From: Sphingomonas bacterium
Lineage (GTDB): Bacteria > Pseudomonadota > Alphaproteobacteria > Sphingomonadales > Sphingomonadaceae
DNA: 7,927 nt
Direction: 5' to 3'
NCBI GenBank assembly: GCA_026785645.1
Contig: JAJAZM010000037.1
Coordinates: forward strand, 1-7,927
Part shown: positions 1 to 6,436 of the stretch, piece after piece
Layout: each line of letters starts with the position of its first letter
Numbering within the stretch: the first letter of the stretch is position 1
Translations under genes and position numbers: made by a program
The notes under the pieces: generated by a model
The model's input: the letters and a program-made list of their open reading frames with translations, nothing else
Told to the model about the DNA's origin: nothing
Database searches by the model: none

Positions 1-2602
1 GTGCTGCTGCAACCGGCGCAGGCTCTACCGGAGCGGCTGCAACCGGCGCAGGCGCTACCGGAGCGACCTCGACCGGAGCGACGTCGACCGGGGCTTCCTC
101 GGCGAACAACGGGGCGTCGTTGACCTTCTTGGCACGGCTTCGGCGCTTGGGCTCCTCGGCTTTGCTCGGGGCCGGCTTTTCGGCGGCATCGGTGGCTTGC
201 TCGGCTTGCCGCGCCGCTTTGGCGACTGTCGGCACAGGCTTGGCACCCAGATCCGCGGCGGCCTTTTGGGCCTTGGGACGACGGCGGGTCTTGGGCTTCG
301 ATTCCTCAACCGGCTCGGCATCGGCCAGCGGGGCTTCGTCGGCGATCACCGGCTCGATCATCGGCGTGTCGTCGGCGCTGACCGTCGATGCTTCGCTGCC
401 TTCGCTCCGGCGACCACGGCCACGACCGCCGCGGCGACCGCGACGATTGCGTCCGGCGCCTTCGGTCCCGCTTTCTGGATCGTAAGCGTCACCCTCGGTA
501 CGGGGGCCATCGCGCGTCGGGGCCTCACGACGGGGCTCATCGCCCGCTTCGTCCGATGCCACCTGTTCGCCTTCGCCTTCGCCTTCGCCTTCGACCGCGC
601 GGAGCTCGCTGCGTTCGGGACGATCGCCCTGATCGCCGTCTTCGCGCTGACGATTGCGGCCACGACCACCACGGCGGCGGCGGCGGCGGCGCGGGCCATT
701 TTCGCCATCGCTGTCACCGTCATCGCGATTGCGGGCTTCGGACGGGCCACGCGGCTCGTCTTCATCCTCGTCGCCATCGGCGTCGGCGTCGCTATCGACG
801 TCGGCCTCGGCCTCGGCCTCATAATCGTCGTCATCGTCGACGATCGGGGCGGCGATGCGCTGCGGAGCGACCGGACGGCCACCGCTGCTCTCGACCGCCA
901 TCCGCGCGCCTTCGAAGGTCTCGTCGATCATCACTTCCAGCGTGACTCCATAACGCGCCTCGATTTCGGCCAGCTCGCGACGCTTCTTGTTGAGCAGATA
1001 GATCGCCGCTTCACGGCCCGCACGGAGCGTGATCCGGTCGCCGCGACCGCGCGCTGCTTCTTCCTCGATGATCCTGAGCGCGCTCAGGCCCGACGATGAC
1101 GCAGTGCGCATCAGGCCGGTGCCTTCGCAATGCGCGCATGGCTTGGTCGATGCTTCGAGCACGCCGGTGCGCAGGCGCTGGCGGCTCATTTCCATCAGCC
1201 CGAAGCTCGAGATACGACCAACCTGAATCCGGGCGCGATCGTTTTTAAGCGCGTCCTTCATCGCTTTCTCGACCTTCCGGATGTGGCCCGACTGCTCCAT
1301 GTCGATGAAATCGATCACGACCAGACCGGCCATGTCGCGCAACCGCAGCTGGCGGGCGATTTCATGCGCCGCTTCGATGTTGGTGGCGAAGGCGGTCTGC
1401 TCGATGCTGTGCTCGCGGGTCGCCCGACCGGAGTTGATGTCGATCGACACCAACGCCTCGGTCGGGTTGATCACCAGATAACCGCCCGACTTGAGCTGGA
1501 CCACCGGTTGGTACATCGCCGACAGCGTGTCCTCGACCCCGTAACGCTGGAAGATCGGGGTCGGGTCGATGTAGCTGGTGACTCGCTTGACGTGGCTCGG
1601 CATCAGCAATTTCATGAAGCCGCGGGCGGCCTTGAAGCCGTCCTCGCCCTCGACGATCACCTCGTCGATTTCCTTGTGATACAGATCGCGGATGGCGCGC
1701 TTGATCAGGTCGCTGTCGCGGTAGATCAACGCCGGTGCCGAGCTGCCGAGCGTCTTGTCGCGGATTTCGCCCCATAGGCGCGCGAGGTAATCGAAGTCGC
1801 GGCGGATCTCGACCTTGGTCCGCTCGAGGCCCGCAGTGCGGACGATGAGGCCCATCGTCTGCGGCAGGTTGAGGTCGGACATGATCGACTTCAAGCGCTT
1901 GCGGTCGGCGCCGTTCGAAATCTTGCGGCTGATCCCGCCGCCATGGCTGGTGTTGGGCATCAGCACGCAATAGCGGCCGGCCAGGCTGAGATAGGTGGTC
2001 AGCGCCGCGCCCTTGTTGCCGCGCTCCTCCTTGACGACCTGGACCAGCAGCACCTGGCGGCGCTGGATGACGTCCTGGATCTTGTAGCGGCGACGCAGAT
2101 TCTGGCGCTTGCGGCGAAGCTCGTCGGCGGCGCTTTCGTCGACCGGCGAGGCGTCCGAACCGGTCCCGGCCTCGGTCTCTTCGACATCCTCATCATGATG
2201 GTCGCTGTCGTCGAAATCATCCTCGGGGGCGCGGTCGTCGGTGCCGTCATCGTCGTGATGCGGGTCGAGATTGCCATCCTCATACTCGGCGCGGAGCCGC
2301 TCTTCCTCGGCGGCATGCTCGGCTTCTTCGGCAAGCAAGGCGTCGCGGTCGGACTTGGGGATCTGGTAATAATCGGGGTGGATTTCGCTGAATGCGAGGA
2401 AGCCGTGGCGATTGCCGCCGTAATCGATGAACGCCGCCTGGAGCGACGGCTCGACCCGCGTGACCTTGGCTAGATAGATATTGCCCTTAAGCTGTTTATG
2501 TTCTTCGGATTCGAAATCGAATTCTTCGATCCGGTTACCCTTGGCGACTGCAACCCGTGTTTCTTCCGGGTGGCGCGCGTCGATTAGCATGCGCATGGAC
2601 AT
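1..2602 (-). CDS. rne: Ribonuclease E, 3' end beyond the window (867 codons seen)
   Basis: Endoribonuclease that starts mRNA decay, processes stable RNA and scaffolds the degradosome. The frame is open from ATG at 2602 to position 1, so the C-terminus is missing. The start reads MSMRMLIDAR and has GGAG 8 nt upstream; ATGs at 2596 and 2590 are weaker alternatives. Residues ~35-190 form the S1 domain (NIYLAKVTRVEPSLQAAF, YGGNRHGFL), split by an acidic insert at ~88-162. The core follows: KEERGNKGAALTTYLSLAG (~191-209), GLIVRTAG, and the DNase I-like catalytic part with IDINSGRATR (D388, N390) and VVIDFIDM (D431), matching the E. coli magnesium ligands D303, N305 and D346. C489 and C492 (CAHCEGTG) match the Zn-link that joins dimers. 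After ~575 the protein is disordered: an acidic run (590-617), Arg/Gly clusters (638-649, 718-732), Lys/Arg stretches, then Pro-Val-Ala repeats. Partner-binding sites cannot be assigned. RNase G is unlikely because it lacks such a tail. Confidence 0.97.
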   Translation of the reverse strand, partial: MSMRMLIDARHPEETRVAVAKGNRIEEFDFESEEHKQLKGNIYLAKVTRVEPSLQAAFIDYGGNRHGFLAFSEIHPDYYQIPKSDRDALLAEEAEHAAEEERLRAEYEDGNLDPHHDDDGTDDRAPEDDFDDSDHHDEDVEETEAGTGSDASPVDESAADELRRKRQNLRRRYKIQDVIQRRQVLLVQVVKEERGNKGAALTTYLSLAGRYCVLMPNTSHGGGISRKISNGADRKRLKSIMSDLNLPQTMGLIVRTAGLERTKVEIRRDFDYLARLWGEIRDKTLGSSAPALIYRDSDLIKRAIRDLYHKEIDEVIVEGEDGFKAARGFMKLLMPSHVKRVTSYIDPTPIFQRYGVEDTLSAMYQPVVQLKSGGYLVINPTEALVSIDINSGRATREHSIEQTAFATNIEAAHEIARQLRLRDMAGLVVIDFIDMEQSGHIRKVEKAMKDALKNDRARIQVGRISSFGLMEMSRQRLRTGVLEASTKPCAHCEGTGLMRTASSSGLSALRIIEEEAARGRGDRITLRAGREAAIYLLNKKRRELAEIEARYGVTLEVMIDETFEGARMAVESSGGRPVAPQRIAAPIVDDDDDYEAEAEADVDSDADADGDEDEDEPRGPSEARNRDDGDSDGENGPRRRRRRRGGRGRNRQREDGDQGDRPERSELRAVEGEGEGEGEQVASDEAGDEPRREAPTRDGPRTEGDAYDPESGTEGAGRNRRGRRGGRGRGRRSEGSEASTVSADDTPMIEPVIADEAPLADAEPVEESKPKTRRRPKAQKAAADLGAKPVPTVAKAARQAEQATDAAEKPAPSKAEEPKRRSRAKKVNDAPLFAEEAPVDVAPVEVAPVAPAPVAAAPVEPAPVAAA
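7..65. repeat. 30-bp tandem repeat, two copies, within rne
   Basis: Copies at 7-36 and 37-65 differ at one internal base (ggctct versus ggcgct) and each begins ctgcaaccggcgcagg. Shorter degenerate accggagcg and accggggc units follow to about 92. On the minus strand the unit encodes ten residues of the pattern PVEPAPVAAA near the end of the RNase E tail. The array starts at the window edge and may have more copies to the left. Copy number could vary between strains without changing the reading frame. Confidence 0.85.
566..593. repeat. Hexanucleotide repeat (TTCGCC, four units plus TTCG)
   Basis: Four perfect ttcgcc units lie at 566-589, followed by ttcg. On the rne strand they encode a Glu-Gly run (EGEGEGEGE) in the disordered tail. 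Gain or loss of a unit keeps the frame. Confidence 0.85.
674..691. repeat. GCG trinucleotide repeat encoding an arginine run in rne
   Basis: Six gcg triplets (CGC codons on the minus strand) plus a neighbouring CGT encode seven consecutive arginines, R638-R644, followed by GGRGR. This is the first of two Arg/Gly-rich clusters in the tail. Such clusters in RNase E tails generally bind RNA; that role is inferred here. Confidence 0.8.
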
Positions 2603-2610
2603 TGAAAATT

Positions 2611-2614
2611 CTCC
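2611..2614 (-). promoter_or_regulatory. Ribosome binding site of rne
   Basis: The minus strand reads GGAG, then eight bases (aattttca), then ATG at 2602. This supports the outermost of the three closely spaced in-frame ATGs as the start. The site lies three bases from the foot of the leader hairpin. Confidence 0.75.
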
Positions 2615-2616
2615 GG

Positions 2617-2648
2617 GCGCGCTGGAACCGCTGCAAGCGGGAGCGCGC
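2617..2648 (-). promoter_or_regulatory. Hairpin in the rne 5' leader
   Basis: In the rne transcript, GCGCGCT (from 2648 to 2642) pairs perfectly with AGCGCGC (from 2623 to 2617), a 7-bp GC-rich outer stem. Inside it CCGC (2640-2637) pairs with GCGG (2631-2628) around a five-base loop, with an uneven internal loop between the stems. The structure ends three bases before GGAG. E. coli RNase E controls its own mRNA through 5'-UTR structure; a similar role here is inference. Confidence 0.5.
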
Positions 2649-2832
2649 GATGGTGGTGGCCACGGCCGATGTGGCGATGGCGTGATGTGCGTGAATTGCC
2701 TCTGCTGCGTGACCCATCCCGACCATCGCCGGGAAAAGCGCGCCAACCGGCTCGAATGCGAGCAAGCGTCTGGCGTCTGGTGGTGTCATGCGGCGTCAAC
2801 CTCGAAAACCGCACCGACAATGCGGCGCAGGT

Positions 2833-2849
2833 CTGCAGGACTCCTGCAG
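2833..2849. promoter_or_regulatory. Perfect 17-bp dyad, possible operator
   Basis: The arms ctgcagga (2833-2840) and tcctgcag (2842-2849) are exact inverted copies around one base (c2841). The one-base centre suits a protein-binding site better than an RNA hairpin. It lies 27 bp upstream of the candidate -35 of the amidase gene, so a bound protein could act on either divergent transcript. No regulator can be named. Confidence 0.35.
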
Positions 2850-2876
2850 GTAATAGCCGACTAGCACCAGCGCCCC

Positions 2877-2905
2877 TTGCCCGCAATGCCTCGCCAGTCG
2901 ATAAG
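2877..2905 (+). promoter_or_regulatory. Candidate sigma-70-type promoter for the amidase gene
   Basis: TTGCCC (2877-2882) and GATAAG (2900-2905) are 17 bp apart; each matches the consensus at four of six positions. The transcript would begin near 2911-2913, on the ATG proposed as the amidase start. Chance matches of this quality are common in any spacer. Confidence 0.35.
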
Positions 2906-2911
2906 CGTCTT

Positions 2912-3802
2912 ATGTGGCTAAGACGCGTAGACAGGCGAATTCGTTGGGCAATCCATATGATGCTCGCAGTGTGGCTCACCGCAATCGCCGTCTATTTCCT
3001 GATGCCGCGCCGCGCCGCGCCGAATGACGACGCCTTGTTCGGCGAAGCCCGACAGGGCGGGCTGACGGTCGCGCTGCGCGATGCCGCCGCGACGGTCGCG
3101 ATCACCGAGGCCAAGGTTCCGGGCCGCCCGATCGTGCTGATCGATCCCGGCCACGGCGGCCGCGACCCCGGTGCGCCGGGAGTCTCGGGAACGGTGCGCG
3201 AGAAGGAGCTGACCCTCGCCTTCGCCAAAGAGCTGCGCGCATTGTTGGCGAAGAATGGTCGGGTGCGGGTCGCGCTGACCCGCGAAGGCGACGCCACGCT
3301 GACTCTGGAAGCGCGCGCGGCGATCGCCCGCCAGATCGGCGCCGGGCTGCTGGTTTCGGTCCACATGGACAGCGCGCCAAATCCGCTGGCGCGCGGAGCG
3401 ACGGTCTATTCGCTGTCCGATGTTGCCTCCGACGCCGAGGCGGCGCGCTTCGCCTTGGCCGAAAACCGGGCGGGGGAGGCGCTTAGTAGCGAGTCCGATG
3501 GCGGATTGCGGTTCCTTCTGTCCGACCTTGCGCTGCGCGACCAGATGGCGGAATCGGCCGAGCTTGCGACCCGGTTGGTGAGCGGCAACCGCGGCCGCAT
3601 GCTGCTCCGCCCCGAGCCGCACAAGTTCGCTGCCTTCCACATCCTGCGCCGGTCAGAAGTGCCCGGCGTGCTGTTCGAGGCGGGCTACATCAGCAACGTC
3701 GACGATGAGGCGCTGCTCCGCACGCCCGAGGGCCGTGCGCCGATCGTCGCCGAGCTGGCCCGCGCGATCGAGATTGATGCCGCGCTGAGATTGTCCCGCT
3801 AA
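2912..3802 (+). CDS. amiC: N-acetylmuramoyl-L-alanine amidase, membrane-anchored (Amidase_3 / AmiC type)
   Basis: Zinc amidase that cuts the bond between N-acetylmuramic acid and the stem peptide, separating and remodelling the wall in the periplasm. With this start it has 296 residues: a basic N-terminus (MWLRRVDRRIRW), one membrane segment at ~14-31, then the Amidase_3 domain at ~73-295. The zinc ligands are H81 in DPGHGGRDPG, E97 in REKEL and H151 in SVHMDS; the catalytic glutamate is E256 in VLFEAGYISN. The family's A-EN motif appears as LAENRAGEAL (~182-191). There is no AMIN domain, so the transmembrane helix replaces septal-ring targeting by AMIN. The start is uncertain: ATG 2912 and ATG 2957 both lack a clear Shine-Dalgarno, and the frame stays open back to 2669. 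I chose 2912 because it keeps the positive residues before the helix and fits the promoter position. It lies 44 bp before the PBP1a gene. The symbol is by family, not strict orthology. Confidence 0.93.
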   Translation: MWLRRVDRRIRWAIHMMLAVWLTAIAVYFLMPRRAAPNDDALFGEARQGGLTVALRDAAATVAITEAKVPGRPIVLIDPGHGGRDPGAPGVSGTVREKELTLAFAKELRALLAKNGRVRVALTREGDATLTLEARAAIARQIGAGLLVSVHMDSAPNPLARGATVYSLSDVASDAEAARFALAENRAGEALSSESDGGLRFLLSDLALRDQMAESAELATRLVSGNRGRMLLRPEPHKFAAFHILRRSEVPGVLFEAGYISNVDDEALLRTPEGRAPIVAELARAIEIDAALRLSR

Positions 3803-3811
3803 CCATGCTTT

Positions 3812-3838
3812 GCGTCGGCCCGCGAAGCCGCTAGACGC
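3812..3838 (+). promoter_or_regulatory. Small hairpin between the amidase and PBP1a genes
   Basis: GCGTC (3812-3816) pairs with GACGC (3834-3838), and GGC (3817-3819) can pair with GCC (3827-3829), leaving three or four bulged bases on the right. Only TTT follows, so it is a poor intrinsic terminator. It could reduce read-through or protect an mRNA end. It lies just before a start codon that has no evident Shine-Dalgarno. Confidence 0.3.
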
Positions 3839-3846
3839 TTTGGCCA

Positions 3847-6402
3847 ATGCCGACTTTCGCGCTCCCCCGTCCCGATCTCGTCCGCTTCAACCAGCGGGTC
3901 CATGACCGAATCGATCCGTTGTTTAAACGTCGCGGGGTGCGTCGGCTGGCGTGGGCTGCGCTGGCCGGCCTGCTGTTCTTCTCCTCGGTGTGGATCTGGT
4001 CGGCGGCGGGGCTTCCAAGCTCGGAGAAATTATTGAGCTACCAGCCGCCGCTGCCGTCGAACGTACGCGGTTACGACGGCAATCCGGTGCAGACATTTGC
4101 CCGCGAGCGCCGGGTCGAGCTGGCCTATGACGAATATCCGCCAGTGATGGTCCACGCCATCATCTCAGCCGAGGACAAGACCTTTTTCAGCCATGGCGGG
4201 ATCGATTATCCAGGGCTGATCGGCGCGGTATTCGATTATTCGCGCAAGTCGGTCACCGGCGGCCGCGCCAGGGGCGGATCGACCATCACCCAGCAGGTCG
4301 CCAAATATCTGCTCCAGGACGATCAATATGCGATCAGCCGCAAGATTCGCGAAGCAATCCTCGCCTTCCGGCTCGAAAGCACCCTGTCGAAGGAGCAGAT
4401 TTTCGAGCTGTATCTCAATTCTATCTTCCTCGGCCGCAACGCTTATGGAGTCCAGGCCGCAAGCCGCGCTTACTTCGACAAGGATGTCAGCGAACTGACC
4501 TTGCCCGAAGCCGCCTATCTCGCGGTGTTGCCCAAGGCGCCATCCAATTACGATCCGGTCCGTGCCACCGCTAAGGCCACCGCCCGGCGCAACTATGTAC
4601 TCCGCGAAATGGCCGCCAATGGCTACATCACTGAGGCGCAGCGCGCCGATGCATCGGCCGTACCGCTTGGCACCATCCGCTACGGCAGCAATGAGAAATT
4701 CCGCCAGATGGGCGGCTATTTCATGGAGGAAGTGCGGCGCGACCTGATCGGACGGTTCGGCGAGAAGGCCGAGCAGGGCCCCGACAGCGTCTATGCCGGG
4801 GGCCTGTGGGTGCGAAGCTCGATGGTCCCGCTGATGCAGGATGCCGCCGCCGATGCGCTTCGCGAGGGCCTCGCCAAATTCGACGGAGGTCGCGGCTGGC
4901 AAGATACCAAGTTGAGCGTCGACATGTCCAAGGACTGGCGCGGGCAATTGTCCGCCGCGGCGCTCGGCACGGGCTTTCCCGATTGGCGCAAGGCGGTGGT
5001 GCTGAGCAAATCGGGCAGCCGGGCAGTGCTCGGCTTTTCCGATGGCACTGAAGGCAATTTGTCCTCGTCAGCGGCGCAGCAGGCCAAGCGCGGCGGTGGT
5101 GGAACCGCGTTCGGCGCGCTCAAGCCGGGCATGGTGGTGATCGCCAAATCGACGGGCGGCGACAATTATGCGCTCCGCTCGATCCCCGAAATTGGCGGTG
5201 CCTTCCTCGCGGAGGAAGTGCGTACCGGGCGGATTCTCGCGATGCAGGGCGGGTTCGACGTGATCGGCTCGTCCTACAATCGCGCCACCCAGGCGCTGCG
5301 CCAGCCAGGATCGTCTTTCAAGCCGATCGTCTACGTCACCGCGCTTGAAAACGGCATGACCCCGGCGTCGATCATCGTCGATGCGCCGTTCTGCGTGTGG
5401 CAGGGGGCGGGGCTGGGCAACAAATGCTTCCGCAATTTCGACGGCGGATATGCTGGCGCCAAGACGATGCGTTGGGGGGTCGAACAATCGCGGAACTTGA
5501 TGACCGTCCGCGCCGCCTCGCAAACCGGAATGCCCAAGGTGATTGCCAATGCGGCGAAACTTGGAGTTGGCAGTTATCCCAATTATCTGTCGATCGCGCT
5601 CGGCGCCGGCGACACGACGGTGATGAAGCTGACCAACGCTTATGCGGTGCTAGCTAATAATGGGCGCGAAGTGCGACCGACGATCATCGACTTCGTTCAG
5701 AACCGCAACGGCAAGGTGATTTTTCGAACCGACAACCGCTGCGCGGTGATGGATGGCTGCAACGCCGCAGACTGGAATGGCCAAGTGATGCCGCGGCCGC
5801 CGATCCGCGCGAAGCAATTGCTCGAGCCCCAGGCCGCCTATCAGATGGTCCACATCCTCGAAGGCGTGGTCGAACGTGGCACCGCAACCGTGCTGCGTGA
5901 CCTCGACCGGCCATTGTTCGGCAAGACCGGGACCACCACGGGTCCGACCAACGTCTGGTTCGTCGGCGGCACCCCCGATGTCGTTGCCGGCATCTATCTC
6001 GGTTATGACCGTCCGCGCTCGATGGGCAGCTATGCGCAGGGCGGGCGGGTTGCTGCGCCGGTATTCAAGCAATTCGCGCAAATCGCGCTTAAGGATGCGC
6101 CCAAGACGCCATTCGTCGCGCCATCGGGCATTCGCATGGTGCGGATCGACCGAGTCACCGGCAAGCGCGTGTTCGGCACGTTTCCGACCAGCGAAGATCC
6201 CAAATCCTCGGTCATCTGGGAAGCGTTCCAGCCCGAGACCGAGCCGCGCCGTTCGTTCCGCAGCGACAATCGCGCCGCCGCCAGCGACGGCGACAGCGCT
6301 TCTGGAGCGACCCCGAAACGACCCCGCGTGGCACGCGCCAAGCCCGCCGAGCCCAAGCCGCCCGCCGACGATTTCTTGCAAAGACAGGGCGGGATTTACT
6401 AG
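3847..6402 (+). CDS. mrcA: Penicillin-binding protein 1A, bifunctional glycosyltransferase/transpeptidase
   Basis: Class A PBP that polymerises lipid II into glycan strands and crosslinks stem peptides on the outer face of the inner membrane. The 851 residues match the E. coli PBP1a length. A cytoplasmic N-terminus precedes one membrane helix at ~33-55. The GT51 domain (~75-250) has all its motifs: EDKTFFSHGGID with catalytic E109, GGSTITQQ (143-150), RKIREAILAFRLE (165-177) and ELYLNSIFLG (187-196). An OB-like insert spans ~320-450. The transpeptidase domain carries SSFK (nucleophile S489, K492), SRN (548-550) and KTGTT (693-697). The tail (~800-851) is Pro/Lys/Arg-rich and probably disordered. 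Four cysteines, C516/C527 and C632/C638, lie in the periplasmic part. No Shine-Dalgarno precedes ATG 3847; an in-frame ATG at 3805 stops after nine codons. Short gaps on both sides suggest co-transcription. The name ponA is used for the same family. Confidence 0.97.
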   Translation: MPTFALPRPDLVRFNQRVHDRIDPLFKRRGVRRLAWAALAGLLFFSSVWIWSAAGLPSSEKLLSYQPPLPSNVRGYDGNPVQTFARERRVELAYDEYPPVMVHAIISAEDKTFFSHGGIDYPGLIGAVFDYSRKSVTGGRARGGSTITQQVAKYLLQDDQYAISRKIREAILAFRLESTLSKEQIFELYLNSIFLGRNAYGVQAASRAYFDKDVSELTLPEAAYLAVLPKAPSNYDPVRATAKATARRNYVLREMAANGYITEAQRADASAVPLGTIRYGSNEKFRQMGGYFMEEVRRDLIGRFGEKAEQGPDSVYAGGLWVRSSMVPLMQDAAADALREGLAKFDGGRGWQDTKLSVDMSKDWRGQLSAAALGTGFPDWRKAVVLSKSGSRAVLGFSDGTEGNLSSSAAQQAKRGGGGTAFGALKPGMVVIAKSTGGDNYALRSIPEIGGAFLAEEVRTGRILAMQGGFDVIGSSYNRATQALRQPGSSFKPIVYVTALENGMTPASIIVDAPFCVWQGAGLGNKCFRNFDGGYAGAKTMRWGVEQSRNLMTVRAASQTGMPKVIANAAKLGVGSYPNYLSIALGAGDTTVMKLTNAYAVLANNGREVRPTIIDFVQNRNGKVIFRTDNRCAVMDGCNAADWNGQVMPRPPIRAKQLLEPQAAYQMVHILEGVVERGTATVLRDLDRPLFGKTGTTTGPTNVWFVGGTPDVVAGIYLGYDRPRSMGSYAQGGRVAAPVFKQFAQIALKDAPKTPFVAPSGIRMVRIDRVTGKRVFGTFPTSEDPKSSVIWEAFQPETEPRRSFRSDNRAAASDGDSASGATPKRPRVARAKPAEPKPPADDFLQRQGGIY

Positions 6403-6422
6403 GGCCGCGCAACACCCTTGTT

Positions 6423-6428
6423 GGAAAG
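6423..6428 (+). promoter_or_regulatory. Ribosome binding site of prfB
   Basis: GGAAAG lies eight bases before ATG 6437 and decides this start over far-upstream in-frame ATGs inside the PBP1a gene. A minor 5-bp hairpin (CAACA 6410-6414 with TGTTG 6419-6423, loop CCCT) touches its first base. Confidence 0.6.
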
Positions 6429-6436
6429 CCAAAATC

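Larger units (their letters stand above)
2603..2911. other. Divergent spacer between rne and the amidase gene
   Basis: About 310 bp without a convincing gene. Reading frames cross it on both strands, including an upstream extension of the amidase frame back to 2669, but their translations are Arg/Pro/Cys-rich and look like non-coding GC-rich DNA. It should hold the rne promoter and leader and the promoter of the rightward genes. Visible elements are the rne ribosome binding site (2611-2614), a leader hairpin (2617-2648), a perfect dyad (2833-2849) and a candidate rightward promoter (2877-2905). I found no convincing rne promoter: a minus-strand TTGACG sits at 2794-2799, but no good -10 lies at the right distance. 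Confidence 0.75.

Noticed and set aside
197..1099. 300-codon plus-strand open frame opposite the rne tail
   Set aside because: It is antisense to a well-supported RNase E frame. Its Ala/Ile/Thr-rich runs come from the repetitive acidic and Arg codons read backwards.
1130..2473. Two long plus-strand frames (1130-1777 and 1943-2473) opposite the rne catalytic part
   Set aside because: The minus strand carries recognisable RNase E motifs throughout; these frames show no family motif.
2656..2663. 8-bp palindrome GTGGCCAC in the rne leader
   Set aside because: Too short and too likely by chance in GC-rich sequence to claim as a site.
2669..2911. Upstream extension of the amidase frame
   Set aside because: The added 81 residues are Arg/Cys/Pro-rich, show no domain and would put a long unlikely segment before the membrane helix.
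3812..3841. Rho-independent terminator after the amidase gene
   Set aside because: The stem is short and bulged and only three T residues follow, so read-through into PBP1a is more likely.
4165..4947. 260-codon minus-strand frame inside the PBP1a gene
   Set aside because: Antisense frame with no recognisable motif, typical of GC-rich genes; PBP1a motifs prove the other strand.
5876..6436. Long upstream extension of the prfB frame
   Set aside because: It lies inside the PBP1a coding region in another frame; the RF2 family start and the Shine-Dalgarno place the start at 6437.
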